DNA from: Flavobacteriales bacterium | GTDB taxonomy: Bacteria; Bacteroidota; Bacteroidia; Flavobacteriales; Flavobacteriaceae | NCBI GenBank assembly: GCA_026996605.1 | Contig: JALWLE010000063.1 | Coordinates: 1-64,000 of the forward strand | DNA length: 64,000 bases | Reading direction: 5' to 3' | Made by a program: the position numbers and the translations under genes | Shown: in pieces, positions 9,459 through 17,693 of the stretch | How the letters are laid out: each line of letters begins with the position of its first letter | Position numbering within the stretch: the stretch's first letter is position 1 | The notes under the pieces: model-generated | Seen by the model: the letters and a program-made list of their open reading frames with translations, nothing else | The model's database searches: none | Told to the model about the DNA's origin: nothing

Positions 9459-9489
9459 TTGCAAGCATAAAGTTAATTATATACCTTTG
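9459..9489 (+). promoter_or_regulatory. fic promoter
   Basis: TTG at 9459-9461 and TACCTTTG at 9482-9489 are separated by 20 bp, an excellent match to the Bacteroidota promoter consensus. The ATG at 9520 follows 30 bp later. Confidence 0.7.
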
Positions 9490-9511
9490 ATAGTATCAAA
9501 TGATAGTATCA
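9486..9511. promoter_or_regulatory. Tandem palindromic operators at the fic promoter
   Basis: Two near-identical palindromes lie back to back: TTTGATA-G-TATCAAA (9486-9500) and TGATA-G-TATCA (9501-9511), centres 13 bp apart. The first overlaps the TTTG of the -7 box and the second covers the expected transcription start. The arrangement suggests repression, probably by the winged-helix end of the Fic protein itself. Confidence 0.65.
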
Positions 9512-9519
9512 ATAAAATA

Positions 9520-10494
9520 ATGAAACCACCTTATAACATAACTGCAACTATTCTGAAATTAACGACAAGCATTTCTGAAAAATTAGGCGAAGTAAAAGCT
9601 TATTATTTAGACAAACCTACACCAAATTTAAGAAAGAAAAATAAAATTAAAACCATTCACGCTTCTTTACAAATTGAAGGAAATACCCTGTCGGAAGAAC
9701 AAATAACTGCCTTACTTGAAAATAAAAGAATCATTGGACCGAAAGAAGATATTCTTGAAGTGCTTAATGCTGTTAAAGTTTATGAGAAAATCCATGAATT
9801 TTCGGCTTTTTCGGAAAAATCATTTAAGAAAGCCCATACAATTTTGATGAACAGCTTAATCGAAAATGCCGGTGTGTATAGAAAAAAAAGCGTTGGTATT
9901 GTTCACGGAAAAGAAATTGCTCATATTGCATCACCTGCCGGCAATGTACCGTATTTAATGAAAGATTTGTTTAATTACATCAAAAGAGATGAAGACCCTA
10001 TCTTAATCAAAAGCTGTGTTTTTCATTACGAAATGGTATTTATCCACCCGTTTTTAGACGGAAACGGAAGAATGGCAAGATTATGGCAAACTATAATTTT
10101 AATGAATGAATATCCGGTATTTGAGTATTTACCATTTGAAAGTTTAATCAGCCAAACACAAGATGATTATTATAAAGCTTTAAAATTATCCGACCAAAAA
10201 GCAAATGCAACAGCTTTTATTGAATATTTATTAAATGTGATTGACAATTCTCTATCCGAACTACTTCAATCTAATATAAAAAAGTTGACTTCAAAAGAAC
10301 GATTGGAATATATTGCGAATACCGAAATGGACAATTTTAGCCGGAAAGATTATATGACTATTTTTAAAAACATATCAACAGCAACCGCCAGCAGAGATTT
10401 AAAAAAAGCCGTTGACCAAGGTATCTTAAAAATCATCGGCAAAAAGAATCAAACGAGATATATATTACTCAAAAACAATAAGTTAAAAAACTAA
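9520..10494 (+). CDS. Fic-family protein (probable AMP transferase) with inhibitory helix and winged-helix tail
   Basis: A 324-residue protein. The Fic core motif HPFLDGNGRMAR (about residues 175-186) has the catalytic His and the full HPFx(D)GNGR pattern, so it should transfer AMP or another nucleotide monophosphate to a target protein hydroxyl. An inhibitory helix motif S-L-Q-I-E-G (about 49-54, pattern [ST]xxxE[GN]) precedes it, so activity is self-restrained (class II Fic layout). The last 65 residues look like a winged helix ('TSKERLEYI...TATASRDLKKAVDQGILK'). I chose ATG 9520 over the TTG at 9487 because the TTG lies inside the promoter and operator, and family members usually begin 'MKPPY'. 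Confidence 0.9.
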   Translation: MKPPYNITATILKLTTSISEKLGEVKAYYLDKPTPNLRKKNKIKTIHASLQIEGNTLSEEQITALLENKRIIGPKEDILEVLNAVKVYEKIHEFSAFSEKSFKKAHTILMNSLIENAGVYRKKSVGIVHGKEIAHIASPAGNVPYLMKDLFNYIKRDEDPILIKSCVFHYEMVFIHPFLDGNGRMARLWQTIILMNEYPVFEYLPFESLISQTQDDYYKALKLSDQKANATAFIEYLLNVIDNSLSELLQSNIKKLTSKERLEYIANTEMDNFSRKDYMTIFKNISTATASRDLKKAVDQGILKIIGKKNQTRYILLKNNKLKN

Positions 10495-10496
10495 AT

Positions 10497-11735
10497 TCAA
10501 TATTTTAGCAACAAATCCATCATGCTTACAGCAGCAACTCGGGCTTTTTGTTCAATGATATTTGGTGGTGTATCATCACCTACTTCATAGGTCATGGCTT
10601 CGGCTTTAAATTGCTTGTAGAACCAGTTTTTTGAAATAGGTTGTGTCATACCATACGGACTCTTTTTGGTTTTGAAAGGAAACATAATTCTATCGATACT
10701 TGTCGCCCAAACTTCACAAAAACCGGGTAAGACACTATGAAAACTATCGTCAAAAATATAGTAAACATCTTTAAAAGTCGAATGAAAATCAATACCTAAA
10801 ACAGGTTTTACGTGATATTTTTTTGATTCGGCAACAATAAACTTGGTAACGGCATCAATTTCCGGTTGCCGGTAATTGGCCCAATCTCGGTTCAAGTCGA
10901 TACCGTTGGCATTATGACGCCAATGACCCAAATCTACCCCGTCGGGATTAAGTAACGGAAACAGCCAAACTTCATATTTTTGATAAAAAGCTTTGGTCAA
11001 TGTATCTTGTTTTAGCAGTTGTTTCACAAAAGACTGCAATGCCTTAAAACCGGTTACTTCGGGTGGATGTTGGCGACTTAACAACACAACAATTTTCTTA
11101 TTTTTTGACTCACCGGTACCAATTTTTAACATATAAAGCGGTTTACCCAAAACGCTTTTACCAATCATCTGAACAGGAGAAACCAAAGGATTTCCGGTCA
11201 AACTATCCAGCCATTTTTTAGTGTCAGTTGAGTTTAAAATCGGCTGCGCTGCCAACCATTGCGCTTCTTTATTTACAACAAGTTTAAAACTAATCGCCGT
11301 TGAATCGACATTATAAGTGTATCCGGAAATGGTTTTCCAATGCATTCTGTCACTACTGATTTTAGGGTCATAGCGGTGTTTGGCATGTTTGTATTTGAGT
11401 TGCAAATTGATAGTATCAGAATATTCCGACCAAATTTTAAATGCATACCACGGACTAGGATTGATAGGCGTATTTTCCGGCTCTATCAGCACTTGATAAG
11501 TTGAATCGTTAATTTGTTTAAAATCATTAAGACGAGCTCCGTCAAAACGATTATCAGCAAAGACCTGTCCCGCCTTGTACAATTTTTTAGTTTGAAAATC
11601 AATTTTCTTGGAATGCGTATCAACCGGTTTAGCATAGTCAAATTGCCTGCGAATATATTTTGAATTTCCGCAAGATGATAAGATGACAAACATTAGCAAT
11701 AAAAACCACCTGAAAATCAAGCTATCTTTTAGCAT
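10497..11735 (-). CDS. M14-family zinc carboxypeptidase lipoprotein
   Basis: A protein of 412 residues from the chosen start (MLKDSLIF); an ATG nine codons upstream is also possible but spoils the signal peptide. A lipobox LSSC follows the hydrophobic segment. The M14 zinc site is complete: HPPE (about residue 222), the third zinc ligand His in 'DFHS' (about 316), and the catalytic Glu in 'TYEVGD' (about 381); 'NPDG' and 'RDW' substrate-pocket elements lie between. It should trim peptides in the periplasm or at the cell surface. It follows the PrcB-like lipoprotein gene by 38 bp on the same strand and is convergent with fic, 2 bp apart. Confidence 0.9.
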   Translation of the reverse strand: MLKDSLIFRWFLLLMFVILSSCGNSKYIRRQFDYAKPVDTHSKKIDFQTKKLYKAGQVFADNRFDGARLNDFKQINDSTYQVLIEPENTPINPSPWYAFKIWSEYSDTINLQLKYKHAKHRYDPKISSDRMHWKTISGYTYNVDSTAISFKLVVNKEAQWLAAQPILNSTDTKKWLDSLTGNPLVSPVQMIGKSVLGKPLYMLKIGTGESKNKKIVVLLSRQHPPEVTGFKALQSFVKQLLKQDTLTKAFYQKYEVWLFPLLNPDGVDLGHWRHNANGIDLNRDWANYRQPEIDAVTKFIVAESKKYHVKPVLGIDFHSTFKDVYYIFDDSFHSVLPGFCEVWATSIDRIMFPFKTKKSPYGMTQPISKNWFYKQFKAEAMTYEVGDDTPPNIIEQKARVAAVSMMDLLLKY

Positions 11736-11773
11736 AATAAAATTTATATTTCTAACAATCAAAGCCTTAGGTT

Positions 11774-12253
11774 CTATTTGTTAACCAATACCAATCGTTT
11801 ATTCGTTTTCTTAATCTTAACGATGATATAAGGTTGATTCATCACTTGAATACTCATTTGTCCTTGCGGACTTTGATGTGCCGTAATAAATTTAATGGCA
11901 TCCGGTGTATTTTCAACACGATCAATATAAAATTTTACACCGCCGTGCGATAAAATTTTATCGAAAATAGCCACAATCATCTCCTTTTCAAAATCGATTT
12001 TATCTAATTTAAACTTAGCATTTTCTTCATTTGCCAACTGCATTTTTTGTAGAAATTTGTCCCAATTCGCTTTATCGGAAAACTTATACAATCCGGGTTC
12101 AAAAGCATTTTTTTCAATATCGTGCAAAGTGGATTGTACTACCAATTCATAAGCAAATGCTTCATTTTTCTGGGTTGGTGATTTCATAGAACCTTGTTGT
12201 GATTTGCAAGCGGCAAATAAAATAATGCTTGATAAGATTAATAGTTTTTTCAT
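11774..12253 (-). CDS. Lipoprotein with PrcB C-terminal-like domain
   Basis: The longest frame begins at 12364, but its first 37 codons run through repeat sequence. The start at 12253 gives a classical lipoprotein signal (MKKLLILSSIILFAAC), so the product is 159 residues. The mature part resembles the PrcB C-terminal domain: 'NWDKFLQKMQ', 'IDFEKEMIVAIF', 'HGGVKFYIDRVENTPDAIKF', 'QPYIIVKIKKTNKRLVL'. In Treponema, PrcB stabilises the protease PrtP. It lies 38 bp upstream of the M14 peptidase gene, so an operon of protease and accessory lipoprotein is plausible but not shown. Confidence 0.7.
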   Translation of the reverse strand: MKKLLILSSIILFAACKSQQGSMKSPTQKNEAFAYELVVQSTLHDIEKNAFEPGLYKFSDKANWDKFLQKMQLANEENAKFKLDKIDFEKEMIVAIFDKILSHGGVKFYIDRVENTPDAIKFITAHQSPQGQMSIQVMNQPYIIVKIKKTNKRLVLVNK

Positions 12254-12307
12254 GATTATATTTTTTTGATAAAATGATGAACTGATGAACTGATGATTTG
12301 AAAAGTA

Positions 12308-12356
12308 GGTTGCTGAGTAACCAGATGACAAAGGAATCTGGATGTACCGAAGCGCC
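12308..12356. repeat. Dispersed hairpin repeat, copy B
   Basis: Constant left part GGTTGCTGAGTA, then a hairpin CCAGAT...ATCTGG, then constant right part TGTACCGAAGCGCC. The outer parts match the copy at 27677-27721 read on the other strand (15 identical bases, ATGTACCGAAGCGCC), while the central stem is entirely different. Confidence 0.7.
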
Positions 12357-12383
12357 ATTTTCAATTATCAATTAAGAAACTCC

Positions 12384-12575
12384 CTAGTGTCATGTCAAGC
12401 ATATTATTGTCATACCAAGCACTCGTTCTTTTTGCAGATAGCTGCGTTAAAAATTTTAACCATAGCTACGGCTATGCTGAAAATTTTATGTCTTGCTCTC
12501 CACAAAAATAATACTTCGGCAAGCTCAGCACACCGCTTCGGCTTATGCGTCATAATACATTTGACATGACACTAG
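12384..12575. mobile_element. 192-bp MITE-like palindromic element
   Basis: Perfect 15-bp terminal inverted repeats CTAGTGTCATGTCAA (12384-12398) and TTGACATGACACTAG (12561-12575), with partial pairing continuing about 12 bp further inward. Inside is a second inverted repeat, AAAATTTT..CATAGC / GCTATG..AAAATTTT (about 12451-12488), and a CTTCGGCAAGCTCAGC segment (12515-12530) related to the dispersed hairpin repeat. It encodes no plausible protein. No target-site duplication is obvious and no second copy was seen in this window. Confidence 0.55.
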
Positions 12576-12645
12576 TGCATCATACAAAACATTCAACTTT
12601 ACAAACATTATGAACTTTTAACACGAGAGGTTGCAGGCAACATCT

Positions 12646-14679
12646 CTACTCAGGATATTCAATGCGCAAATGATAAATATTTTTTAATTTTTTCTTAAAC
12701 AATTTTTTAATGGTTGATATTTCCTTCAAAGTAATATTGGCATTGTCCAACAAACCCGATTGCAACTGATGGTCAATGATTTTATCGACAAATTCGTCTA
12801 TCTTTTCGGCTGTCGGTTCCCGCAGACTTTTAGATGCCGCTTCTACGGAATCTGCCATCATCAATATAGCGGTTTCCTTATTAAAAGGATTGGGTCCCGG
12901 ATACCGAAATTTCGATTTATCGACATCAGGATTTTGTTCCAAAGCTTTTTTGTAAAAATATTGCACAATTCCCGTGCCATGATGCGTCCGGATAAAATCG
13001 ATGATTCTATCGGGCAAATTGTTTTTACGGGCTAATTCCACCCCGTCCAAAACATGTTGAATGATAATACGGGCGCTGTCTTCGGGTGGTAAATCGTCAT
13101 GATAATTAACACCGGATGTTTGATTTTCGGTAAAATAAAACGGATTGAGCATCTTGCCTATGTCGTGGTACAAAGCCCCTGCTCTGACCAACAATGAGTT
13201 GGCATTGACGACATTAGCCGCCGCTTCGGCAAGATTAGCCACTTGCATCGAATGATTAAAGGTGCCGGGGGCTTTGTCAGCCAAGCGTTTGAGTAATTTG
13301 GAATTGGTATTGGAATATTCTAACAAAGACACATCGGATACCAAACCGAAAAGCTTTTCATACAACAAAATCAATTGGTGGGATAACGCAATTGCCAAGA
13401 GTCCGTTAAAAATAAATTGAATCAATACATTATAATCTATCACCGAAAAATCGCCTTCATAAATCAAATGAAAAGCCAAATATCCGATGGCATAAACCAA
13501 AACGATATTCCCCACCGATGAAAACAAATTGGATCGTTTGGTCAATTCGGAAACCGTCAAAACACTCACAATTCCGGCAATCATCTGCAAGAACATGAAT
13601 TCGAAACTGTTGGTCACTACAAATCCGAGCAACAACACCGTCAAAACATACACAAATAAACCCACACGGGCATCAAAAAAAGCTTTTAAGATTAAAGCCA
13701 AAATAGTCAACGGCACCACAAAAACATAAGCGGGATAATATTTAACCGTAAATGTTATCAAGCCCAACATCAACAGCATATTGAAGATAATCAAACTGAT
13801 TTTGATGTTATTCTCATAAATTTCAGGACGATATTTTTTTAAAAATAACAACAACATCAACAATACCAAAGCAACCAAAACCCCATAGCCTACATACACC
13901 CATAACTGATGATATTTACTTTTCGTATTCTGACCATAGGCTTGCTTTAAAGAGTTTAGTATTTCATATTTTTCAGGCGTAACTATTTCTCCCTTTTTGA
14001 TAATATCTTGTCCTTTTAACACCAAGCCTTTATTCACACTAATATCGGTTAATTTTTGCTGTAAATATTGTTGATAATAATGCTTATCCGGTTTTAAATT
14101 AACCGGCAATTGCCGGGTATAAAGCTGTGTCATAAATGACAGGTATTCCGGCTGACCGGATAAGTAATTTTTTAATAATTTATTGATTTTCTTTGTATTA
14201 AATACCGTTTTGACCGGAACTTCTTTAAGTTTGTGCTCATTAATTATATACAAATTGGGCTGTTTATAATCCGGCGGTAATTGTTTCAAATAGCCGGTTT
14301 TATAAATTTGCGGTAATAATTGGTGATTTAAGGCAATTAATCGGTCAATATCGGGCTTTTTAAAACCTGATTGTTGAATGATGCTATCCGTTTTACGAAT
14401 CATTTCTGTCAAAGCAACCGGTTGCCAATCAAAAAATAACGGTACATGTTGCTTGATAGAATCTTGTTCTTTTTGGATAGCCGTTTTAGATTTTTTAATC
14501 GTAAAATCAAAGGGCGCTTTTAAATCTTGGTATTGCCAAGCTTTATTTTTAACAAATTCGTATTGAAAGGAACCGGTTTGAGAAAACAAATATATAATCA
14601 ACACCAAAGCTCCGGCAAAAATCAATGCTTTGTATATCAAAAAGATATTGCGATAAATATAATTTAAAATTTTTCTCAT
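12646..14679 (-). CDS. 7TM-HD domain phosphodiesterase (PgpH-like, probable c-di-AMP hydrolase)
   Basis: A 677-residue membrane protein. After one N-terminal transmembrane helix comes a large extracytoplasmic 7TMR-HDED-type region (about 45-260, ending 'LVLKGQDIIKKGEIVTPEKYEIL'), then about seven hydrophobic segments (about 265-460), then a cytoplasmic HD domain with HSMQVANLAEAAA, HDIGKMLNP and HHGTG motifs (about 475-620). This is the PgpH architecture; PgpH in Listeria hydrolyses c-di-AMP. The metal-binding His and HD residues are all present. Activity on c-di-AMP here is inferred from architecture. Upstream it is divergent from the thiolase gene. Confidence 0.87.
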   Translation of the reverse strand: MRKILNYIYRNIFLIYKALIFAGALVLIIYLFSQTGSFQYEFVKNKAWQYQDLKAPFDFTIKKSKTAIQKEQDSIKQHVPLFFDWQPVALTEMIRKTDSIIQQSGFKKPDIDRLIALNHQLLPQIYKTGYLKQLPPDYKQPNLYIINEHKLKEVPVKTVFNTKKINKLLKNYLSGQPEYLSFMTQLYTRQLPVNLKPDKHYYQQYLQQKLTDISVNKGLVLKGQDIIKKGEIVTPEKYEILNSLKQAYGQNTKSKYHQLWVYVGYGVLVALVLLMLLLFLKKYRPEIYENNIKISLIIFNMLLMLGLITFTVKYYPAYVFVVPLTILALILKAFFDARVGLFVYVLTVLLLGFVVTNSFEFMFLQMIAGIVSVLTVSELTKRSNLFSSVGNIVLVYAIGYLAFHLIYEGDFSVIDYNVLIQFIFNGLLAIALSHQLILLYEKLFGLVSDVSLLEYSNTNSKLLKRLADKAPGTFNHSMQVANLAEAAANVVNANSLLVRAGALYHDIGKMLNPFYFTENQTSGVNYHDDLPPEDSARIIIQHVLDGVELARKNNLPDRIIDFIRTHHGTGIVQYFYKKALEQNPDVDKSKFRYPGPNPFNKETAILMMADSVEAASKSLREPTAEKIDEFVDKIIDHQLQSGLLDNANITLKEISTIKKLFKKKLKNIYHLRIEYPE

Positions 14680-14816
14680 AAAATTATTAAACGCTTCAAA
14701 TAAATTTATATCAAATCAAAAAACTTGACACAAGCCAAAATTAAGATTTTTTTGTAGAAATAAACGGCTGTTTCTGTAATTATTTGTAATTTTAGGGCAA
14801 TTTAAAAAAATGTATT

Positions 14817-16001
14817 ATGAAATCACCACAAGATATAGTTATTATTTCGTATGCCAGAACGCCTATCGGCAGTTTTAACGGCACATTATCCGGAATTCCT
14901 GCACCCAAACTCGGTGCTGCCGCCATTATGGGCGCTTTAAAAAAAATCAATTTAGACCCTAATTTAATAGACGAAGTCTATATGGGCAATGTTTTACAAG
15001 CCGGTGAAGGGCAAGCGCCCGCCCGTCAGGCGAGTATTTTTGCCGGTATTCCCAATACGGTTCCGGCAACCACGGTTAACAAAGTTTGTGCTTCGGGTAT
15101 GAAAGCCGTCAGTATGGCTGCACAAGCCATTAAAGCCGGCGATGCCGAAATTATCGTAGCCGGCGGTATGGAAAATATGTCACAAGCACCACATTATCTC
15201 AACGGGCGTAAAGGCGTTAAACTCGGCGACATTAAACTTAAAGACGGTTTGATTCTCGATGGCTTATTAGATGTCTATTCGCAACAACACATGGGCGTAT
15301 TTGCCGATTTATGTGCCACAAAATATGACATCAGTCGTGAAGATCAAGATGCGTTCGCCGTTAAATCATATCAACGTTCAGCCGAAGCTTGGAAAAACGA
15401 TATTTTTTCCGATGAAGTAATTTCCGTAGAAATACCCCAACGCAAAGGTGATCCGATTATTTTTGCCGAAGACGAAGAATATAAAAATGTTCGTTTTGAC
15501 AAAATTCCGCTTCTCAAACCGGTCTTTACCAAAGACGGCACCGTAACGGCTGCTAACGCTTCAACTATCAATGACGGTGGCGCCGCCTTAATTATCACCA
15601 CCCGAAAAAAAGCCGAAGCACTCGGCATCAAACCATTGGCAAAAATCGTTTCATATGCCGATGCCGCGCACGAACCCGAGTGGTTTACCACCGCACCGGC
15701 AAAAGCCATTCCAAAAGCGCTTAAAAAAGCCGGATTGAGCCTTGATGATATCGATTATTTTGAACTTAACGAAGCTTTTTCGGTAGTAGGATTGGTCAAT
15801 ATGGAACTGATGAACATTGACCCCGAAAAATGTAATATTTACGGAGGCGCTGTATCACTCGGACATCCGCTCGGTGTCAGTGGCGCCCGTATCATTATGG
15901 CATTGATCAACGCCTTAAAACGCAACAACGCCAAATACGGCGCAGCCGGTATCTGTAACGGTGGCGGTGGCGCCGGCGCCATGATTATTGAAAATGAATA
16001 A
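14817..16001 (+). CDS. Acetyl-CoA C-acetyltransferase (thiolase)
   Basis: A 394-residue thiolase. Catalytic Cys in 'NKVCASGMKA' (about residue 90), the His in 'GHPLGVSGAR' (about 348), and the second Cys in 'GICNGGGGAGA' (about 379) are all present. The opening 'IVISYARTPIGSFNGTLSG' is typical of biosynthetic or degradative acetoacetyl-CoA thiolases. It either condenses two acetyl-CoA or cleaves acetoacetyl-CoA, and the sequence does not decide which. It is transcribed alone; a repeat-bearing spacer follows it. Confidence 0.93.
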   Translation: MKSPQDIVIISYARTPIGSFNGTLSGIPAPKLGAAAIMGALKKINLDPNLIDEVYMGNVLQAGEGQAPARQASIFAGIPNTVPATTVNKVCASGMKAVSMAAQAIKAGDAEIIVAGGMENMSQAPHYLNGRKGVKLGDIKLKDGLILDGLLDVYSQQHMGVFADLCATKYDISREDQDAFAVKSYQRSAEAWKNDIFSDEVISVEIPQRKGDPIIFAEDEEYKNVRFDKIPLLKPVFTKDGTVTAANASTINDGGAALIITTRKKAEALGIKPLAKIVSYADAAHEPEWFTTAPAKAIPKALKKAGLSLDDIDYFELNEAFSVVGLVNMELMNIDPEKCNIYGGAVSLGHPLGVSGARIIMALINALKRNNAKYGAAGICNGGGGAGAMIIENE

Positions 16002-16022
16002 AAACCTTGATTTTAAGCACTG

Positions 16023-16096
16023 CTGTCATTTCGATTCCGACCATAGTCGGGCAAGTAATCTAAATGAGAGATTTCTCACTACGTTCGAAATGACAG
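16023..16096. repeat. Inverted-repeat element with TCGAAATGACAG ends
   Basis: CTGTCATTTCGA (16023-16034) and TCGAAATGACAG (16085-16096) are perfect 12-bp inverted ends. The right part (16068-16095) is nearly identical, one mismatch in 28 bases, to 56601-56628. The element fills the thiolase to NlpC/P60 spacer. Similar intergenic elements occur widely in Flavobacteriia from memory. Confidence 0.7.
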
Positions 16097-16151
16097 TAGC
16101 ACTTGAACTAGTTACTTTTAACTTTCAACTTTTAACTTTCAACTCTTTTTT

Positions 16152-16922
16152 ATGAAAGCCTTAAATTTTGCCACAATAGTCCCCATTCGTGCCGACCGTG
16201 CCGACGAATCCGAGATTATGACCCAAATGCTTTTTGGAGACACGTTTGAAATCTTAGATACCTACAAGCAATGGCGATATATCAAAACCACTTATGACCA
16301 CTACGAAGGTTGGATTGATGAAAAAGTCATATTTGAATTAACCGATGAAGAATTTGATGCGCTTAACAAACAACAAGCCTACTATACTACCGATATTGTC
16401 AGTGAAGTGATTTTTCCCCAATCAGGCAGGTTTTTATTGCCAATGGGGAGTGTGTTGCCTAATTTTAATCCTGAGAAATTGACCATAAAAATAGGCAACG
16501 AAAACGGTATCTTTACCGGCAACTATATTACAGGTAAACACGACACAGCACAAGTATTGGATTTTGCTTTTACGTATGAAAACAGTCCGTATCTTTGGGG
16601 CGGAAAAACACATTTCGGGCTGGATTGCAGCGGTTTAACCCAAATGGCTTACAAAATCTGCGGACATCATTTGCTTCGCAACGCCAAAGACCAAGCCACA
16701 CAAGGCGTTTCTATCAAATTAAATGAAGCCGAACCCGGCGACTTGGCATTTTTCACCAATGACAAAGGCAAAGTGATTCATGTCGGTTTTTTATTAGGCG
16801 ACGGCACTATTTACCACTCACACGGAAATACCCATATAGATGATATTGACGACAAAGGGATTTGGAGCCGGAAATTTCAACGTTATTCTCACCGGTTAAG
16901 TGATGTGAGACGGATTGTTTGA
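16152..16922 (+). CDS. C40-family (NlpC/P60) peptidoglycan hydrolase with SH3-like N-terminus
   Basis: A 256-residue protein with no signal peptide visible at this start. The N-terminal part ('VPIRADRADESEIMTQMLFGDTFEI...WRYIKTTYDHYEGWID') is a bacterial SH3-like fold. The C-terminal NlpC/P60 domain has the catalytic Cys in 'FGLDCSGLTQMAY' (about 158), the His in 'VIHVGFLLG' (about 209) and the polar third residue in 'YHSHGN' (about 221). It should cut the D-Glu to diamino-acid bond of peptidoglycan stem peptides. Lack of an export signal suggests a role in recycling, as in related flavobacterial proteins. Confidence 0.88.
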   Translation: MKALNFATIVPIRADRADESEIMTQMLFGDTFEILDTYKQWRYIKTTYDHYEGWIDEKVIFELTDEEFDALNKQQAYYTTDIVSEVIFPQSGRFLLPMGSVLPNFNPEKLTIKIGNENGIFTGNYITGKHDTAQVLDFAFTYENSPYLWGGKTHFGLDCSGLTQMAYKICGHHLLRNAKDQATQGVSIKLNEAEPGDLAFFTNDKGKVIHVGFLLGDGTIYHSHGNTHIDDIDDKGIWSRKFQRYSHRLSDVRRIV

Positions 16923-16971
16923 TAAAAAGACCGACTGTATATTTTGGATATTTAAGAAATAAATCACAAAA

Positions 16972-17568
16972 ATGGATCTAAAAGATTTATGGAAATACCC
17001 GGAAAAAGTAATTAGAGAGTTTGTTGACAAAAAAATACACTTTTTTAAATTCACAGCTCTATTTGCAGCAGATGGAATAGTTCAGTTTTACTACTTTTTT
17101 AGACTCTTGAATAAAAAGCCATATGAAAATTTATCTCTACTTTTTGCAACAATTTTTACATTATTAATTTTTGGAACTTTATATGGCATCTTCTACAATC
17201 TAGTCTTTGGCGGAATTCTAAAAATAACCGGAAAACTTTTTAAAATAAAAGTCAGTTTAAAACAAATCTATAAAGCTTTATGCATTTCCAATTACCCGAT
17301 AATTGCCGGTGTTTTTATCGTTATCAGCTTATTTCTAATAAACTATATAATCCTAAACAATCAAACAAGCAGTATTTTTATTTTTGCTATTCTTTTAATT
17401 TTCTTAAAATTATTGTTAGCTTTTATCCTATTTTGGCATCTTGTTTTGTTGATAAAATCGTTAAGAATTGTTATGAGAACAAATTATCAAACTGCTATTC
17501 TTATGTATTTATCAGGTATAACATTTTTCATTCTCATATATTTGATTGTAAATTCTTTGATTGTATAA
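16972..17568 (+). CDS. Yip1-like integral membrane protein
   Basis: A 198-residue protein with about five hydrophobic segments (starting near residues 47, 70, 112, 136 and 175) and an amphipathic N-terminus ('LKDLWKYPEKVIREFVD'). The layout and the pattern 'KITGKLFKIKVSLKQIYKALCISNYP' match Yip1-domain proteins, whose bacterial function is unknown. It starts 49 bp after the NlpC/P60 gene on the same strand and could be cotranscribed. It is AT-richer than its neighbours. Confidence 0.65.
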   Translation: MDLKDLWKYPEKVIREFVDKKIHFFKFTALFAADGIVQFYYFFRLLNKKPYENLSLLFATIFTLLIFGTLYGIFYNLVFGGILKITGKLFKIKVSLKQIYKALCISNYPIIAGVFIVISLFLINYIILNNQTSSIFIFAILLIFLKLLLAFILFWHLVLLIKSLRIVMRTNYQTAILMYLSGITFFILIYLIVNSLIV

Positions 17569-17604
17569 AAACCTACTACTAGGTCTCGCAGACCTAGCAG
17601 GTTT
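17569..17604. repeat. Short palindromic repeat (AAACCT..AGGTTT type)
   Basis: CTAGGTCT-CGC-AGACCTAG is a perfect hairpin, flanked by AAACCTACTA and CAGGTTT. It lies right after the Yip1-like gene and is related to 17656-17681 and 18628-18657. Confidence 0.6.
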
Positions 17605-17655
17605 ATAGCATATTGATAAAAGACGGTCTTCATCAAATTTTTATCTAAAAACTTA

Positions 17656-17681
17656 TCAGGTTTTAGAAACCTGACAGGTTT
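17656..17681. repeat. Short palindromic repeat (TCAGGTTT-TAG-AAACCTGA)
   Basis: Perfect 8-bp arms with a 3-base loop, followed by another CAGGTTT. It lies between the ends of the Yip1-like and DUF4476 genes. Confidence 0.6.
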
Positions 17682-17693
17682 AATTGAATATTG

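Noticed and set aside
9487-9519. TTG start for the Fic gene
   Set aside because: The TTG lies inside the -7 box and operator palindromes, so it would be upstream of or at the transcription start.
12254-12364. N-terminal extension of the PrcB-like lipoprotein to the ATG at 12364
   Set aside because: The extra 37 codons cross the hairpin repeat and would bury the lipoprotein signal, which begins cleanly at 12253.
12342-12569. 75-codon plus-strand frame
   Set aside because: It lies almost entirely within the MITE-like element and hairpin repeat; no protein features.
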